From an uncultured Opitutales bacterium (GTDB taxonomy: Bacteria; Verrucomicrobiota; Verrucomicrobiia; Opitutales; Intestinicryptomonadaceae): DNA of 64,000 nt. Shown one piece after another: positions 18,227-26,548 of this stretch (position 1 is its first letter; each line of letters starts with the position of its first letter). The DNA lies in contig CALXLN010000108.1 of NCBI GenBank assembly GCA_944389215.1, forward strand, positions 1 through 64,000, in the 5' to 3' direction. Made by a program: the position numbers and the translations under genes. The notes beneath the pieces are model-generated. The model was not told where the DNA came from and made no database searches. It worked only from the letters and a program-made list of their open reading frames with translations.

Positions 18227-18406
18227 GAAAATAAGTTCGGGCAAATCCGAAAGTAAAAGAGCATTTTCTTGCAGGTTTTCCGGCGGTTCAGAGAGCGGGA
18301 AAGTTCGCTTTGGAAGCTTGCGGTACCGCGTTTATAATTAGCAAAATCTACGCAGGTTGCCGCAATACTCGTTCGTCTGCAATGGAGGCCATGCTAGTCC
18401 GGCTGG

Positions 18407-19333
18407 TTATCGCTGCGCCGAATTTTTTTCGACAAATGTTTTCCAGACTTCTTCGTAATACTCTTTATCCGGGCGCTCTTCCTTGGTTATTTTAGCGGCA
18501 ATTTCATCGTAATTTATCGGGGGCGATTCAAGCCCTTGTGCTGGTATTTCGATTTTTGCTAGCCACGCAGCCGCGTTGACCATGAGCTTTCTAAAATCTT
18601 TTTGCGCAAAAGCCCAAATAGAGTGTCCGCCTGCGTATCCGAATCCGCGAGTTCCGTTCGGGTTTTCGGCAACCCACAGCAGAGTTTCGGATTTGCCTTT
18701 ATTGTCGCGCACATATTGGTTTCCGGTATGCGCCCCGAATCTGTACATTCGCACTTTGTCGGGAGGGGCGGCTTTTGCTATGGGAGTTATCTTTTGCCCG
18801 GCAATATCTGAAAACCTGATGTTAAAATAATATTCGTCGTTTATTGAAAACGGTTTTACTCCGTTTGTTATCGGATGTCTTTCAAGAGTGAAATTCGCAA
18901 GCCACGTGGGATTGACAGACCAATGTGGCTCGTAGTGTCCTCCGACAGTTGAATCTAAGTATTTATAGTCTTTTGCGTCGGAAAAATGCAGCGCGTAATG
19001 GATTACGCCTATGTTGATTTTTTTGCGACTTAATTCCTCCAACAAGGCGGGATTGGATTTGAGCGGATGGTTGCCTTCCCCTTCGCCGATAATTATTACG
19101 GCGTCCGGATTGCCGTCTATTTGTAACTGAGATTTTGTCGTGTCTAAAACGTCGATTTTTATTTCTCCACAGGCCTTCGTTAAAAGGTCTTTGTAAAGAT
19201 TGCACATAAGCAAATTTTCATGGTCTCCCCATCTGTGTATACTGTTGCCCGCCAAAAATACAATATGCGGTTGCCGGGCGTTTAAGGGCAGGGCAAGAAT
19301 GAAAAATACAAAACAAGCTAATAAATTTTTCAT
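18407..19333 (-). CDS. ThuA-domain secreted protein
   Basis: About 308 residues. The start is set at ATG 19333 because the longer frame would begin inside the terminator of the upstream porin gene; from this ATG a normal signal peptide follows (ending near ALPLNARQ). The mature protein has the class I glutamine-amidotransferase-like ThuA fold. PHIVFLAGNSIHRWGDH is the first strand; GEGEGNHPL, GVIHYALHF, GGHYEPHW and RGFGYAGGHS are family-style segments. ThuA-like proteins are linked to trehalose and other sugar use, and secreted versions are frequent in Verrucomicrobiota and Planctomycetes, often beside Gfo/Idh/MocA proteins. Catalytic activity is unproven. Confidence 0.82.
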   Translation of the reverse strand: MKNLLACFVFFILALPLNARQPHIVFLAGNSIHRWGDHENLLMCNLYKDLLTKACGEIKIDVLDTTKSQLQIDGNPDAVIIIGEGEGNHPLKSNPALLEELSRKKINIGVIHYALHFSDAKDYKYLDSTVGGHYEPHWSVNPTWLANFTLERHPITNGVKPFSINDEYYFNIRFSDIAGQKITPIAKAAPPDKVRMYRFGAHTGNQYVRDNKGKSETLLWVAENPNGTRGFGYAGGHSIWAFAQKDFRKLMVNAAAWLAKIEIPAQGLESPPINYDEIAAKITKEERPDKEYYEEVWKTFVEKNSAQR

Positions 19334-19360
19334 TTTTGTTTTAGACGGTTCGCATCCGAT

Positions 19361-19396
19361 AAAAAAAGCTCGCACCAATTTTTGATGCGAGCTTTT
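19361..19396 (-). terminator. Intrinsic terminator after outer-membrane barrel gene
   Basis: An eleven-base-pair stem (arms at 19364-19374 and 19386-19396) is followed on the - strand by a T-run. It separates the barrel gene from the ThuA-like gene and helps fix the start of the latter. Confidence 0.85.
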
Positions 19397-19412
19397 CACG
19401 AACAATAAATAA

Positions 19413-20603
19413 TTAATACTTTACAGCAAATGTTATATCAATCAAGTGCTGGTTGTATGTCGCAAACGCAACATTTGAAGAGTTGCAGAAGTAGCGGTAG
19501 TTAGCACTGACGGTGATGAATTTGTTGGGGAGGTAGGAGACGCCTACACGTGCCAAGTATGTATCGTCTTCACGATCCGTGCCCATGTTCATCTGGTATT
19601 GGGTGTTCCAGTATATGAAACTTGCCGTTGTCAAAATCTGTTCAAAGGGCTTGTAGTTTATACCGAACTCACCGGAAGTATTGATGGAAGACTGGCGGGT
19701 TGCAGCATTGCCGAAGTCTCTTGAACCTTTTGCAAACAAACCGACTTTTTCAGTGAGCGCATAGCCGAGTGTTGCGCTAAACGCAAAAGTTGTGTCGTCG
19801 TCGTTTCTCACATAGTAAGAACCGCCCGGGTCGCGATAGGTAACACCTGCATAAGCGGTAGCCGTGAGTTTCGGAAGGAGTTCGCCGCGAACTGTTACGC
19901 CGCCAAAGTGGTCGTTGCGGTTTGTACCGTAGTCATCGCTATACGACGGCAGACCGCCTGTAAATTCGCTGTAGCGGTATTGATATGTAAGACCTGCGGA
20001 AATTTTTTCGGTTATCTTGTAGTATACGCTGACCGGAATAGCATAAACGTCTACGTCGGAATATGATTCAGACCAATGTCCGAGATATTCTGTGTACTGC
20101 CAAGTGCCGCCGATTTCTGCGTCAATCTTATCGGTGAAGTCGTAAGCTATTCTCAAGTTGGCATTGTAGTTGTTAAAGCGTACGAGTTCTCCCACGTTGT
20201 TGGCGTCAATTGTATCGCTCTTGTTCTGGAACAACTGTTCGTATGAGAAGTTTGCCGAAACCGTAAGATTCTGTTCCGAATACGAAGCATTGGCGAATAC
20301 GCTCGATAGATTTGAATTAAACTTCTTCTGCTCAACATAGCGCGTCATGTCCTCGAAGAACTTGACGTTTGCCTTAAACTTGCTGTTGCGCCCGTAGTCG
20401 GCTTCAGCTCCCAAGCGGAATACGGCCGAATAGTCGTCAACTTTCTTGTCTTTTAGGGCGGAGTAAGTGATGTTGCTGTTCCACTTTCCCGTTACAGCGC
20501 CCCTAAAAAAGAGGTCGAGCTGATCGCCGATGGTTACCAACGGTGCCGCATTAGCGGATAATGCCGCCGCAGCCACTACTGAGGATATAATTAGTTTTTT
20601 CAT
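19413..20603 (-). CDS. Outer-membrane beta-barrel protein
   Basis: A 396-residue protein with a clean Sec signal peptide (MKKLIISSVVAAAALSANA). The mature part is made of alternating amphipathic strands throughout, rich in Tyr, Asn and aromatic girdle residues, and ends in a terminal strand IDITFAVKY with an aromatic last residue, as outer-membrane barrels need for BAM recognition. About 16 strands are plausible. No TonB box or plug is present, so it is a porin-like or structural barrel. A TTGACA element on the - strand near 20688-20693 may belong to its promoter. Its own terminator suggests high expression. The substrate is unknown. Confidence 0.8.
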   Translation of the reverse strand: MKKLIISSVVAAAALSANAAPLVTIGDQLDLFFRGAVTGKWNSNITYSALKDKKVDDYSAVFRLGAEADYGRNSKFKANVKFFEDMTRYVEQKKFNSNLSSVFANASYSEQNLTVSANFSYEQLFQNKSDTIDANNVGELVRFNNYNANLRIAYDFTDKIDAEIGGTWQYTEYLGHWSESYSDVDVYAIPVSVYYKITEKISAGLTYQYRYSEFTGGLPSYSDDYGTNRNDHFGGVTVRGELLPKLTATAYAGVTYRDPGGSYYVRNDDDTTFAFSATLGYALTEKVGLFAKGSRDFGNAATRQSSINTSGEFGINYKPFEQILTTASFIYWNTQYQMNMGTDREDDTYLARVGVSYLPNKFITVSANYRYFCNSSNVAFATYNQHLIDITFAVKY

Positions 20604-21025
20604 TGTTCGTTTTGTTTTAAATTAAAATGTCTGTATAGTCAAAATCTCTATTGATTGATGAACATTATTTCAGAATTATTCTCTCTTTGTCAAGACATAT
20701 AGTTATAAATTTTCTTTTTCTTGAATTTTTTATATGTGCCTTAATCTTTGGAGATGGAATTAGCAATTATTGTTTTTTTGCGCAGTTTGCATTGAAAATA
20801 CTACCGCATTACTTTTGTAATATTAAAATGGTTTATGCAAAAATGTCTATACTTTTTTACATATTTGTATCGTCTGCCGTTCAGCTGGTTTTGCTGAATT
20901 AAAATCTTCTTGCATAGATCATAAAATTTATACATTTTTTTAAAGTTAATCGCGGTCCTAAATGCGGCTTTATATTTTACGGATGCGTGTAAACAATTTA
21001 TCCCATTAAAACAAAAGTAATTTTT
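20604..21025. other. A/T-rich divergent intergenic region
   Basis: These 422 bases separate the - strand barrel gene from the + strand TPR gene. Short open frames exist but are low-complexity and A/T-driven. Apart from a possible - strand promoter (TTGACA reading from 20693) I see no gene, RNA or repeat. Confidence 0.6.
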
Positions 21026-22732
21026 ATGGCAGAAAAAAACAAAGCTGTCGGCGGAAAAAAGCCGAATTATACTTATGCTCTCGCCGGATTGGCAAAGAGA
21101 GTTCAAAAACCTAACGGGGTCTGGTCTTTTCAAATATTATGGGGAAGGGTGGTTGTTGCATTTGTGTTGTTTTTGGTGCTTATGTGGTTGGCTATTTCCG
21201 CGGCTATTTACTGCATATTTAAATACGCCAGAGATTATGAAGAAATGACTTTTTCTCAAGCGCTGGTGGCTCCGTTCGACATGTCTGCGCACCGCGAGCG
21301 GATTGGCGAATATAACGCGAGAAAAGCAAAGGAGTATCTAAAGGAACGCAAATATAGGGAGGCTTACATGAGCCTTGCAAACGCTGTAGGCCGCTCTCCG
21401 AAAAACATTGAGGCAAGGCAGATGCTTGCGGAATTCAATTTGTCGTTTGGGCGTCCCGACATAGCGTTGGAAATTATGGAGGTCGGGCTTATATACGCCA
21501 CAGAGAACACTAAGTATATTCGCCTGTATATGCGTTTGCTTATAGACCAAACCGAAGATAAGCGTTTGGTTTTGGTGGCAGAGCGTTTGCTCTCAAAGGG
21601 AAATATTAAAAATCCCGAGGTTATAGCGTATTTGGCTATGTCGCTGTCTTCGGTTTACGCATTGCACGGAAATTATGATAAATCCAAGGAATATTTGGTG
21701 AAGTACAAGCTGGATAAGACTCTTCCGGGCATTTTGCGCCTTTCCAAGAACGAATGGGAGCAAGGCAAGCGCGAGGAGGCCATTCAGGTTATCGCGGAAA
21801 ATTTTGACTACGCGCACAATAAAGAGCCGTTGTATTCGCTGCTTGTCAATTATTATACCATAATGAACGATTTGGACAAGGCCCGCCAGTATTCGATGCT
21901 GCGTTCCATAGAAAATCCGTTTTCTCTCGAGCAGCGCATGGAGTATTTGAACCTTCTCAAAAAATCCGGCGATGTCGAAAATCTCAAGAATGATTTGAAC
22001 AAATTGTACGAACAATACAAAAGAGACAACAAGGGAATGCTGTATTTGGCAAACTATGCGGCCGATAACGGAGACGTGGAACTGATGCGCAAAATCTACG
22101 ACACCGCCCTCACCGAGAATTTTCAGATAGCTCCGTATTGCCTGTTGTTTTTGGAAACGATGCTGACTAACGGAGAATATAAGGCTGCCAGCGACTTCGC
22201 CGAGGAAATCATGAAGGAAAAACCCGTTTGGATAAAGCGTTACGACGATGTCCTCAGCTGCCTGCGGGCAATAGCCTATTACGGAATTGGAAACAGCAAC
22301 ATGGCTGATATCTTGCTGCGCGACGTAGTAAAACGCGGTACGTGTTCCCCCAAGGTTCTAATAGCCACCGCGCGCAGATTGGACAATTTGGGCGGAACTT
22401 TGATGGCGCACAGGCTATTGGAAAACACCGTCGACAGATTTCCGCGCCACCAGCTTGCTTTGGCGAGGCTAGTGCAGATGGAGATAAAGATAGGCAATTC
22501 CACCAATTTGGAAAAACATGTGCTGAAGTTGTTGCAAATGCGCAGGCCTTCCCGCGAGTTGATAGAGGATGCTCGCAGGAAATTGGGCAGCGACAAGTTT
22601 ATCTTCACGAGGGACCGCGCGAGAGTACTTTCAGAAATCGACGGTCTTATCAAGAACAATGCGGCTCTTGACTTCAGCGCGGAATCTGAATCCGACCGCA
22701 TTACGGGGTCGGACGAGCCCTTGGATTTTTAG
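21026..22732 (+). CDS. Membrane-anchored TPR protein
   Basis: A 568-residue protein. After a basic N-terminal tail (about 1-40) comes one membrane segment (about residues 41-66, VVVAFVLFLVLMWLAIS). The rest is a long helical solenoid of tetratricopeptide-type repeats, with pairs such as AYMSLANAVGRSPKNIEARQ and helices ALEIMEVGL. It is therefore an inner-membrane protein with a large TPR domain, probably a scaffold. No enzymatic motif is visible. The gene stands alone and ends at a hairpin at 22780. The partner is unknown. Confidence 0.78.
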   Translation: MAEKNKAVGGKKPNYTYALAGLAKRVQKPNGVWSFQILWGRVVVAFVLFLVLMWLAISAAIYCIFKYARDYEEMTFSQALVAPFDMSAHRERIGEYNARKAKEYLKERKYREAYMSLANAVGRSPKNIEARQMLAEFNLSFGRPDIALEIMEVGLIYATENTKYIRLYMRLLIDQTEDKRLVLVAERLLSKGNIKNPEVIAYLAMSLSSVYALHGNYDKSKEYLVKYKLDKTLPGILRLSKNEWEQGKREEAIQVIAENFDYAHNKEPLYSLLVNYYTIMNDLDKARQYSMLRSIENPFSLEQRMEYLNLLKKSGDVENLKNDLNKLYEQYKRDNKGMLYLANYAADNGDVELMRKIYDTALTENFQIAPYCLLFLETMLTNGEYKAASDFAEEIMKEKPVWIKRYDDVLSCLRAIAYYGIGNSNMADILLRDVVKRGTCSPKVLIATARRLDNLGGTLMAHRLLENTVDRFPRHQLALARLVQMEIKIGNSTNLEKHVLKLLQMRRPSRELIEDARRKLGSDKFIFTRDRARVLSEIDGLIKNNAALDFSAESESDRITGSDEPLDF

Positions 22733-23120
22733 GCGTTTTAGGCAAATTTGGCGCTTTTAGCGCGTCTAAGAAATTTCAAGTGCGCTTTATATATAATAGA
22801 GCGCACGTTTTTATGCACTTTTGCTCTTTGCTGGTGGGAAAGGCGCGTATTTGCGGAGCATTTAATATTTTGCGCCCTTGAAAAATTTTTTCGAGGCGGG
22901 GTGGAGAATAGGAATGTTTCGGATTTTTCGGGAAATTATCCTTGAGCTTCGGGGAGATTTGGTTCAAGGAAAAATTTATAAAAATTTTATTTAAAGGAAA
23001 ATTTTTGTTGATTTTATGGAATAGGTGAATAAAGTACCCACCTTTTAAATCGAAAGACGTATTGTCGGGCGACGGCGCTCGGCGTGCTCGGAATTTGATA
23101 TTTTATATATATACAATAAA
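22733..23120. other. Intergenic region before rplY
   Basis: The first part holds the terminator of the TPR gene. The rest is an A/T-rich leader with a small hairpin (AGGTG...CACCT near 23024-23045, followed by TTT) and TATATATATAC just ahead of the rplY start. No gene is supported. Confidence 0.55.
22780..22812 (+). terminator. Intrinsic terminator after TPR gene
   Basis: GTGCGCT at 22780-22786 pairs with AGCGCAC at 22800-22806 across an A/T-rich loop and is followed by GTTTTTA. Confidence 0.65.
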
Positions 23121-23780
23121 ATGAAACAGATAAATCTCAAGACAACCAGTAGAACACAAGTTGGCGGCAATTCGGCGAAGCGCTACCGCAAGAGCGGTCA
23201 AGTTCCCGCTGTAATTTACGGCGAAAGCGGCGAAAAGCATTTGCTGATAAACAATAAAGATTTGGCTGTCGCCCTCAAAAGCGTCGCGGGCAAGGCTGTT
23301 CTCATAGAAATGACGTTTGACGACGGTACGGAATCGCGCTATGCGATGCTCAAGGATGTGGAGCGCCATCCCATTTCCGAGGCTCCCCTTCATGTGGACT
23401 TTGTGGAAGTTGTCCGCGGCAAGCCCATGCATGCTGTTTTGCCGTTGCACTTTACAGGCGAAGCGTACGGAGTAAAGAATGAAAACGGCGTCATAGAAAT
23501 CCACGAACATGAAGTTCGCGTAAAGTGCCGTCCGCGCGACTTGCCGGAAATGATAGTAATAGACGTTTCCAATCTCAAAGTCGGCGAAGGCATACACCTC
23601 AAGGACGTTAAGGCTCCCGAGGGCGTTGAGTTCACTTCCGATTTGGAAGATTTGTTGGTTACTTGCAATGTAATTAAGGTTGAAGAAGAACCTGCTCCGG
23701 TTGCGGCTGAAGGCGCCGACGCCGCCAAGGCGGCAGCTCCCGAGGCCGACGCAAAGTCTGCTCCTGCGGCGAAGAAGTAA
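23121..23780 (+). CDS. rplY: 50S ribosomal protein bL25 (CTC form)
   Basis: A 219-residue long-form bL25/Ctc protein that binds 5S rRNA. The N-terminal L25 domain (RKSGQVPAVIYGES, then the HVDF segment near residue 93) is followed by the TL5/CTC C-terminal beta domain (GVKNENGVIEI, EVRVKCRPRDLP, HLKDVKAPEGV). An Ala/Glu-rich tail closes it, common in this form. It is followed 54 bases later by pth, the usual bacterial pairing of these two genes. Confidence 0.95.
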   Translation: MKQINLKTTSRTQVGGNSAKRYRKSGQVPAVIYGESGEKHLLINNKDLAVALKSVAGKAVLIEMTFDDGTESRYAMLKDVERHPISEAPLHVDFVEVVRGKPMHAVLPLHFTGEAYGVKNENGVIEIHEHEVRVKCRPRDLPEMIVIDVSNLKVGEGIHLKDVKAPEGVEFTSDLEDLLVTCNVIKVEEEPAPVAAEGADAAKAAAPEADAKSAPAAKK

Positions 23781-23834
23781 TGAAATTTTTGACGCGCCGG
23801 TTTCTGATGAAGCCGGTGCGCAGTGTTCTTTAAA

Positions 23835-24596
23835 ATGTCTATAAAACTTGTAATAGGCTTGGGGAATACCGGAGCGCAATATGAACGCACTCGCCATAAC
23901 GCGGGGGCGATTCTCTTGCGCAAACTGGCTGAGGCTATTTCCGAGAAGTCGGGCAATCCGGTCGTTTTTGCCGCGAATAAATATTGCGCTGCAAGTATTG
24001 CAAAATGCACTTTGGCTTCGCGGGAGTTAATTCTCGCCCGCGCGGACGGTTTTATGAATAACAGCGGTGCGAATCTCAAAAATATTCTGAGATTCTTGAA
24101 GCTGGACATATCCGAAACCGCCGTGATATACGACGATATAACTCTGGATGTCGGCCGAATAAAGCTTTCGCAAGGAGGTTCCGCCGGCGGGCACAACGGG
24201 GTTGCGGATATAATCGACCGCTGCGGAAACGATTTCGTGCGCATTCGCGTGGGCATAGGCGGAAAACTTGACAAGCGCATGGATTTGGCGGACCACGTTT
24301 TGGGAAGGCTCGATTCCGCGGATTTTGAAAAGGTGGAGGACGCTAAAATCTTCGATTGCGTGCTTTTGTTGGTTGAAAAGGGTTTGCAATCGGCGCAGAA
24401 CGTTGTCAATAGGGCTTCGGCAGAGAAACGGAAAAGAGTTTCCGACGGCATGCGGAGGGAGGTGCCTGTTGAAAGCAGTCCTGCGGAAATAGCGGGTTGC
24501 GGAGCGTCCGGCGGCAGTGTTTCAGCCCCGAAAGAAAAAGCGGACGACAGCCTGGACAAGTTGGCGCGCGATATTGACGAATCGAAAGATTCTTGA
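23835..24596 (+). CDS. pth: Peptidyl-tRNA hydrolase with C-terminal extension
   Basis: Pth recycles tRNA by cleaving peptidyl-tRNA released from stalled ribosomes. The motifs VIGLGNTGAQYERTRHNAG (catalytic His in RHN), NNSG, YDDITLDVGRIKL and GGSAGGHNGV are all present within the first 190 residues. ATG 23835 is chosen over the GTG at 23823 because it puts the first beta strand at the usual place. The protein runs to 253 residues, about 60 more than usual; the extra tail is charged and low in complexity, without a recognisable fold. It lies between rplY and rpsF, the normal context. Confidence 0.93.
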   Translation: MSIKLVIGLGNTGAQYERTRHNAGAILLRKLAEAISEKSGNPVVFAANKYCAASIAKCTLASRELILARADGFMNNSGANLKNILRFLKLDISETAVIYDDITLDVGRIKLSQGGSAGGHNGVADIIDRCGNDFVRIRVGIGGKLDKRMDLADHVLGRLDSADFEKVEDAKIFDCVLLLVEKGLQSAQNVVNRASAEKRKRVSDGMRREVPVESSPAEIAGCGASGGSVSAPKEKADDSLDKLARDIDESKDS

Positions 24597-24642
24597 GATA
24601 AAGCGTAAAAAAAGACTATAAAATTTAACAAAACCATAAAAT

Positions 24643-24933
24643 ATGAATAACAAGAAGTATAAATCGACATTTATCCTCGATACAAGAGGCTATACAGAAC
24701 CAGTTGAAACGCTTATTGAAAGGCTTAAGTCGGTAATAGAATCCGTCGGGTGCAAAGTCAGCGGCGTCGAAAACTTGGGGCAAAAGACTTTTGCGCGCAC
24801 GGTCGACCGTTCGTTCCCCGCGGGACTCTACGTCCAGTTCGAGTACGAAGGCCCTGCGTCGTCAAATTCGCAGATTAAAGAAAAGCTTCGTCTGGACAAG
24901 ACGGTAAACCGCATTTTGGTTATCGCAGAATAA
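24643..24933 (+). CDS. rpsF: 30S ribosomal protein bS6
   Basis: A 96-residue protein matching bS6: the first strand STFILDTRG, the helix ETLIERLKSVIESVG, the second strand VSGVENLGQKTFARTVD and a final strand RILVIAE. bS6 binds with bS18 to the central domain of 16S rRNA. It opens the rpsF-ssb-rplI group; the ribosomal partner gene rpsR (bS18), commonly encoded between ssb and rplI, is not here. Confidence 0.9.
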   Translation: MNNKKYKSTFILDTRGYTEPVETLIERLKSVIESVGCKVSGVENLGQKTFARTVDRSFPAGLYVQFEYEGPASSNSQIKEKLRLDKTVNRILVIAE

Positions 24934-24952
24934 ATTAAAACGGAGCGCAAAG

Positions 24953-25405
24953 ATGGCTTCATTCAACAAAGTTATTTTAATGGGCAACCTCACCCGCGAT
25001 CCGGAGTTGAGGCAGACTCAAAGCGGCACAAGCGTATGTCGCTTTTCCATAGCGGTAAACCGTTCATACAATGCCCAAGACGGCTCCGCAAGGGACGAAA
25101 CTTGTTTTGTTGAAATTGATTGTTTTGGCAAGTCGGCGGAGAATATCGCGAAGTTCTTCAGCAAGGGCAAGCCGATACTGGTTGAAGGTCGTTTGCGCCA
25201 GGATTCTTGGGAGGACAAGCAGACCGGGCAAAAGCGCACAAAGCTGATGGTTGTTCTGGAGCGTTTTGAATTTGTGGGTTCGGCGCGGGACAGCGGCGGC
25301 TCTTACGACGCGGAATATTCGGCGCCCCAGCCCAGAGGCGGATCGGCGCGCCAAGCTCCGCAGAGGCAGCAGGACGAACTTGAGGACGACGACGTTCCTT
25401 TTTAA
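24953..25405 (+). CDS. ssb: Single-stranded DNA-binding protein
   Basis: A 150-residue SSB. The OB fold runs from residue 1 to about 108 (FNKVILMGNLTRDPELR, RFSIAVNRSY, FVEIDCFGKSAENI, GKPILVEGRL). A Gly/Gln/Arg-rich linker follows, then the acidic tip DDDVPF that recruits replication and repair partners. A GGAG site precedes ATG 24953. It sits 19 bases behind rpsF, the standard arrangement. Confidence 0.95.
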   Translation: MASFNKVILMGNLTRDPELRQTQSGTSVCRFSIAVNRSYNAQDGSARDETCFVEIDCFGKSAENIAKFFSKGKPILVEGRLRQDSWEDKQTGQKRTKLMVVLERFEFVGSARDSGGSYDAEYSAPQPRGGSARQAPQRQQDELEDDDVPF

Positions 25406-25452
25406 TATTCATTTTGGCGGCAATTTTATATAAAAAATAAGAAGTAAAAATT

Positions 25453-25938
25453 ATGGCAACAAGCAAAGTATTATTGGTAAAACCTGTTGAAGATTTGGGC
25501 GGCGAAGGCGATCAGGTCGTCGTCAAGGCAGGCTACGCGCGCAATTTTCTGTTCCCGCAGAAACTCGCAATGCCCGTGAACAAGGCGAATAAAAAGCAAA
25601 TTGAAGCTCTTTTGAAAGCCCGCGCGGTCCGCGAGGCCAAGGAACTTGAAAACGCCCAGGCCCTTAAGGCAGCCCTTGAAGGTATGTCTATTGCTTTCGC
25701 GGTCAAGACAGGGGAAGGCGGAAAAATGTTCGGTTCGGTAACGGCGCAGAATCTCATTGCCCGCATTGCCGAAAACGGCATTGAAATGCCTAAGAAATCG
25801 GTTTCGCTTGCGCATCCCGTCAAGGAGCTCGGCAAGCATGTGGCGCATATCAAGCTTCACAACGACGTTAAATTTGATTTCGAGTTTGAAGTCGTTTCCG
25901 AAAATCCGATTGAAGATTCTTCAAAAAAAGACGCATAA
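25453..25938 (+). CDS. rplI: 50S ribosomal protein bL9
   Basis: A 161-residue bL9. The N-terminal rRNA-binding domain is diagnostic (VLLVKPVEDLGGEGDQVVVK, then GYARNFLFPQKLA). A long connecting helix (about 45-75) follows, then the C-terminal domain with GKMFGSVTAQNL and HVAHIKLHNDV. It ends with a strong terminator, so it closes the rpsF-ssb-rplI unit. Confidence 0.95.
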   Translation: MATSKVLLVKPVEDLGGEGDQVVVKAGYARNFLFPQKLAMPVNKANKKQIEALLKARAVREAKELENAQALKAALEGMSIAFAVKTGEGGKMFGSVTAQNLIARIAENGIEMPKKSVSLAHPVKELGKHVAHIKLHNDVKFDFEFEVVSENPIEDSSKKDA

Positions 25939-25968
25939 GTCTTCTGTACATATATACTCAATAGAAAG

Positions 25969-25994
25969 CTCTCCGGTTTCCCGGAGAGTTTTTT
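25969..25994 (+). terminator. Intrinsic terminator after rplI
   Basis: CTCTCCGG and CCGGAGAG form an eight-base-pair stem with a four-base TTTC loop, followed by TTTTTT. Confidence 0.9.
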
Positions 25995-26067
25995 CATGTG
26001 TATAATATTTGCGGGCATAAAATCACTCCGGCGCGCGCGTATTTTATTCGAGGGGTATCGAGCGCGT

Positions 26068-26140
26068 GAAATGCTGGCGAAAGTGGTATAAAATGCCGGC
26101 GAAAGGGATGTAAAATGCAGGCAAAAGTGAATAAAGAATC
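26068..26140. repeat. Three imperfect tandem units of about 23 bases
   Basis: Units built on AAATGCNGGCGAAAGNG are repeated three times in a row. The third unit is the most diverged (GCAGGCAAAAGTG). Confidence 0.7.
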
Positions 26141-26548
26141 GGAATATTATTAAAGGGAATTCATCCGCCGTATTTCATGGGGATGGGCAGATTTTTTGGG
26201 CGAATTGCCTGTGTCGTATTTTATTTGAAAGAGCTGCAAATATTAAGATGTATTTCCGGCTCGTTAAGTCTTGTTATGCAAATTTTGCAATAATTGTTGG
26301 CTCTCGCGTGTGCGCAAAAAGTTGTTGTGCAAATTTTGTCCCTGGGAAAATATGAGTTTATATGAAATAATTGAGACAGCAGTATGGGACATAGAATTTT
26401 TCCAGTGGGTCAAAATGGCACATAATTACTTTGAAGATGGAATTATAGAACTGCAAAAAACAAGGGTAAAATTTATAATTAATTGATGGTTATTCTGTTG
26501 TGATGTTGGATTAAAATTTTGGCACAAAGTATGCTTTAAAAATGGCAT

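Larger units (their letters stand above)
25939..26548. other. Long intergenic region before dnaK
   Basis: These 610 bases hold the rplI terminator, a three-unit short tandem repeat (26068-26140), two copies of TGCAAATTTTG (near 26277 and 26329), and just before dnaK a TGGCAC-N5-ATGCT element. A 44-codon frame at 26352-26486 is open but has no recognisable product or ribosome site. I found no HrcA/CIRCE inverted repeat. Confidence 0.55.

Noticed and set aside
18227-18406. Open frame overlapping the gap between the MBL-fold and ThuA-like genes
   Set aside because: It runs antisense into the ThuA-like gene and has no start signal.
23390-24670. 426-codon open frame on the - strand
   Set aside because: It is antisense to rplY and pth, both certain genes, and its Ser/Ala-rich product is a typical shadow translation.
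26271-26486. 71-codon frame (44 codons from ATG 26352) before dnaK
   Set aside because: It has a TTG start, A/T-driven composition and no recognisable motif.
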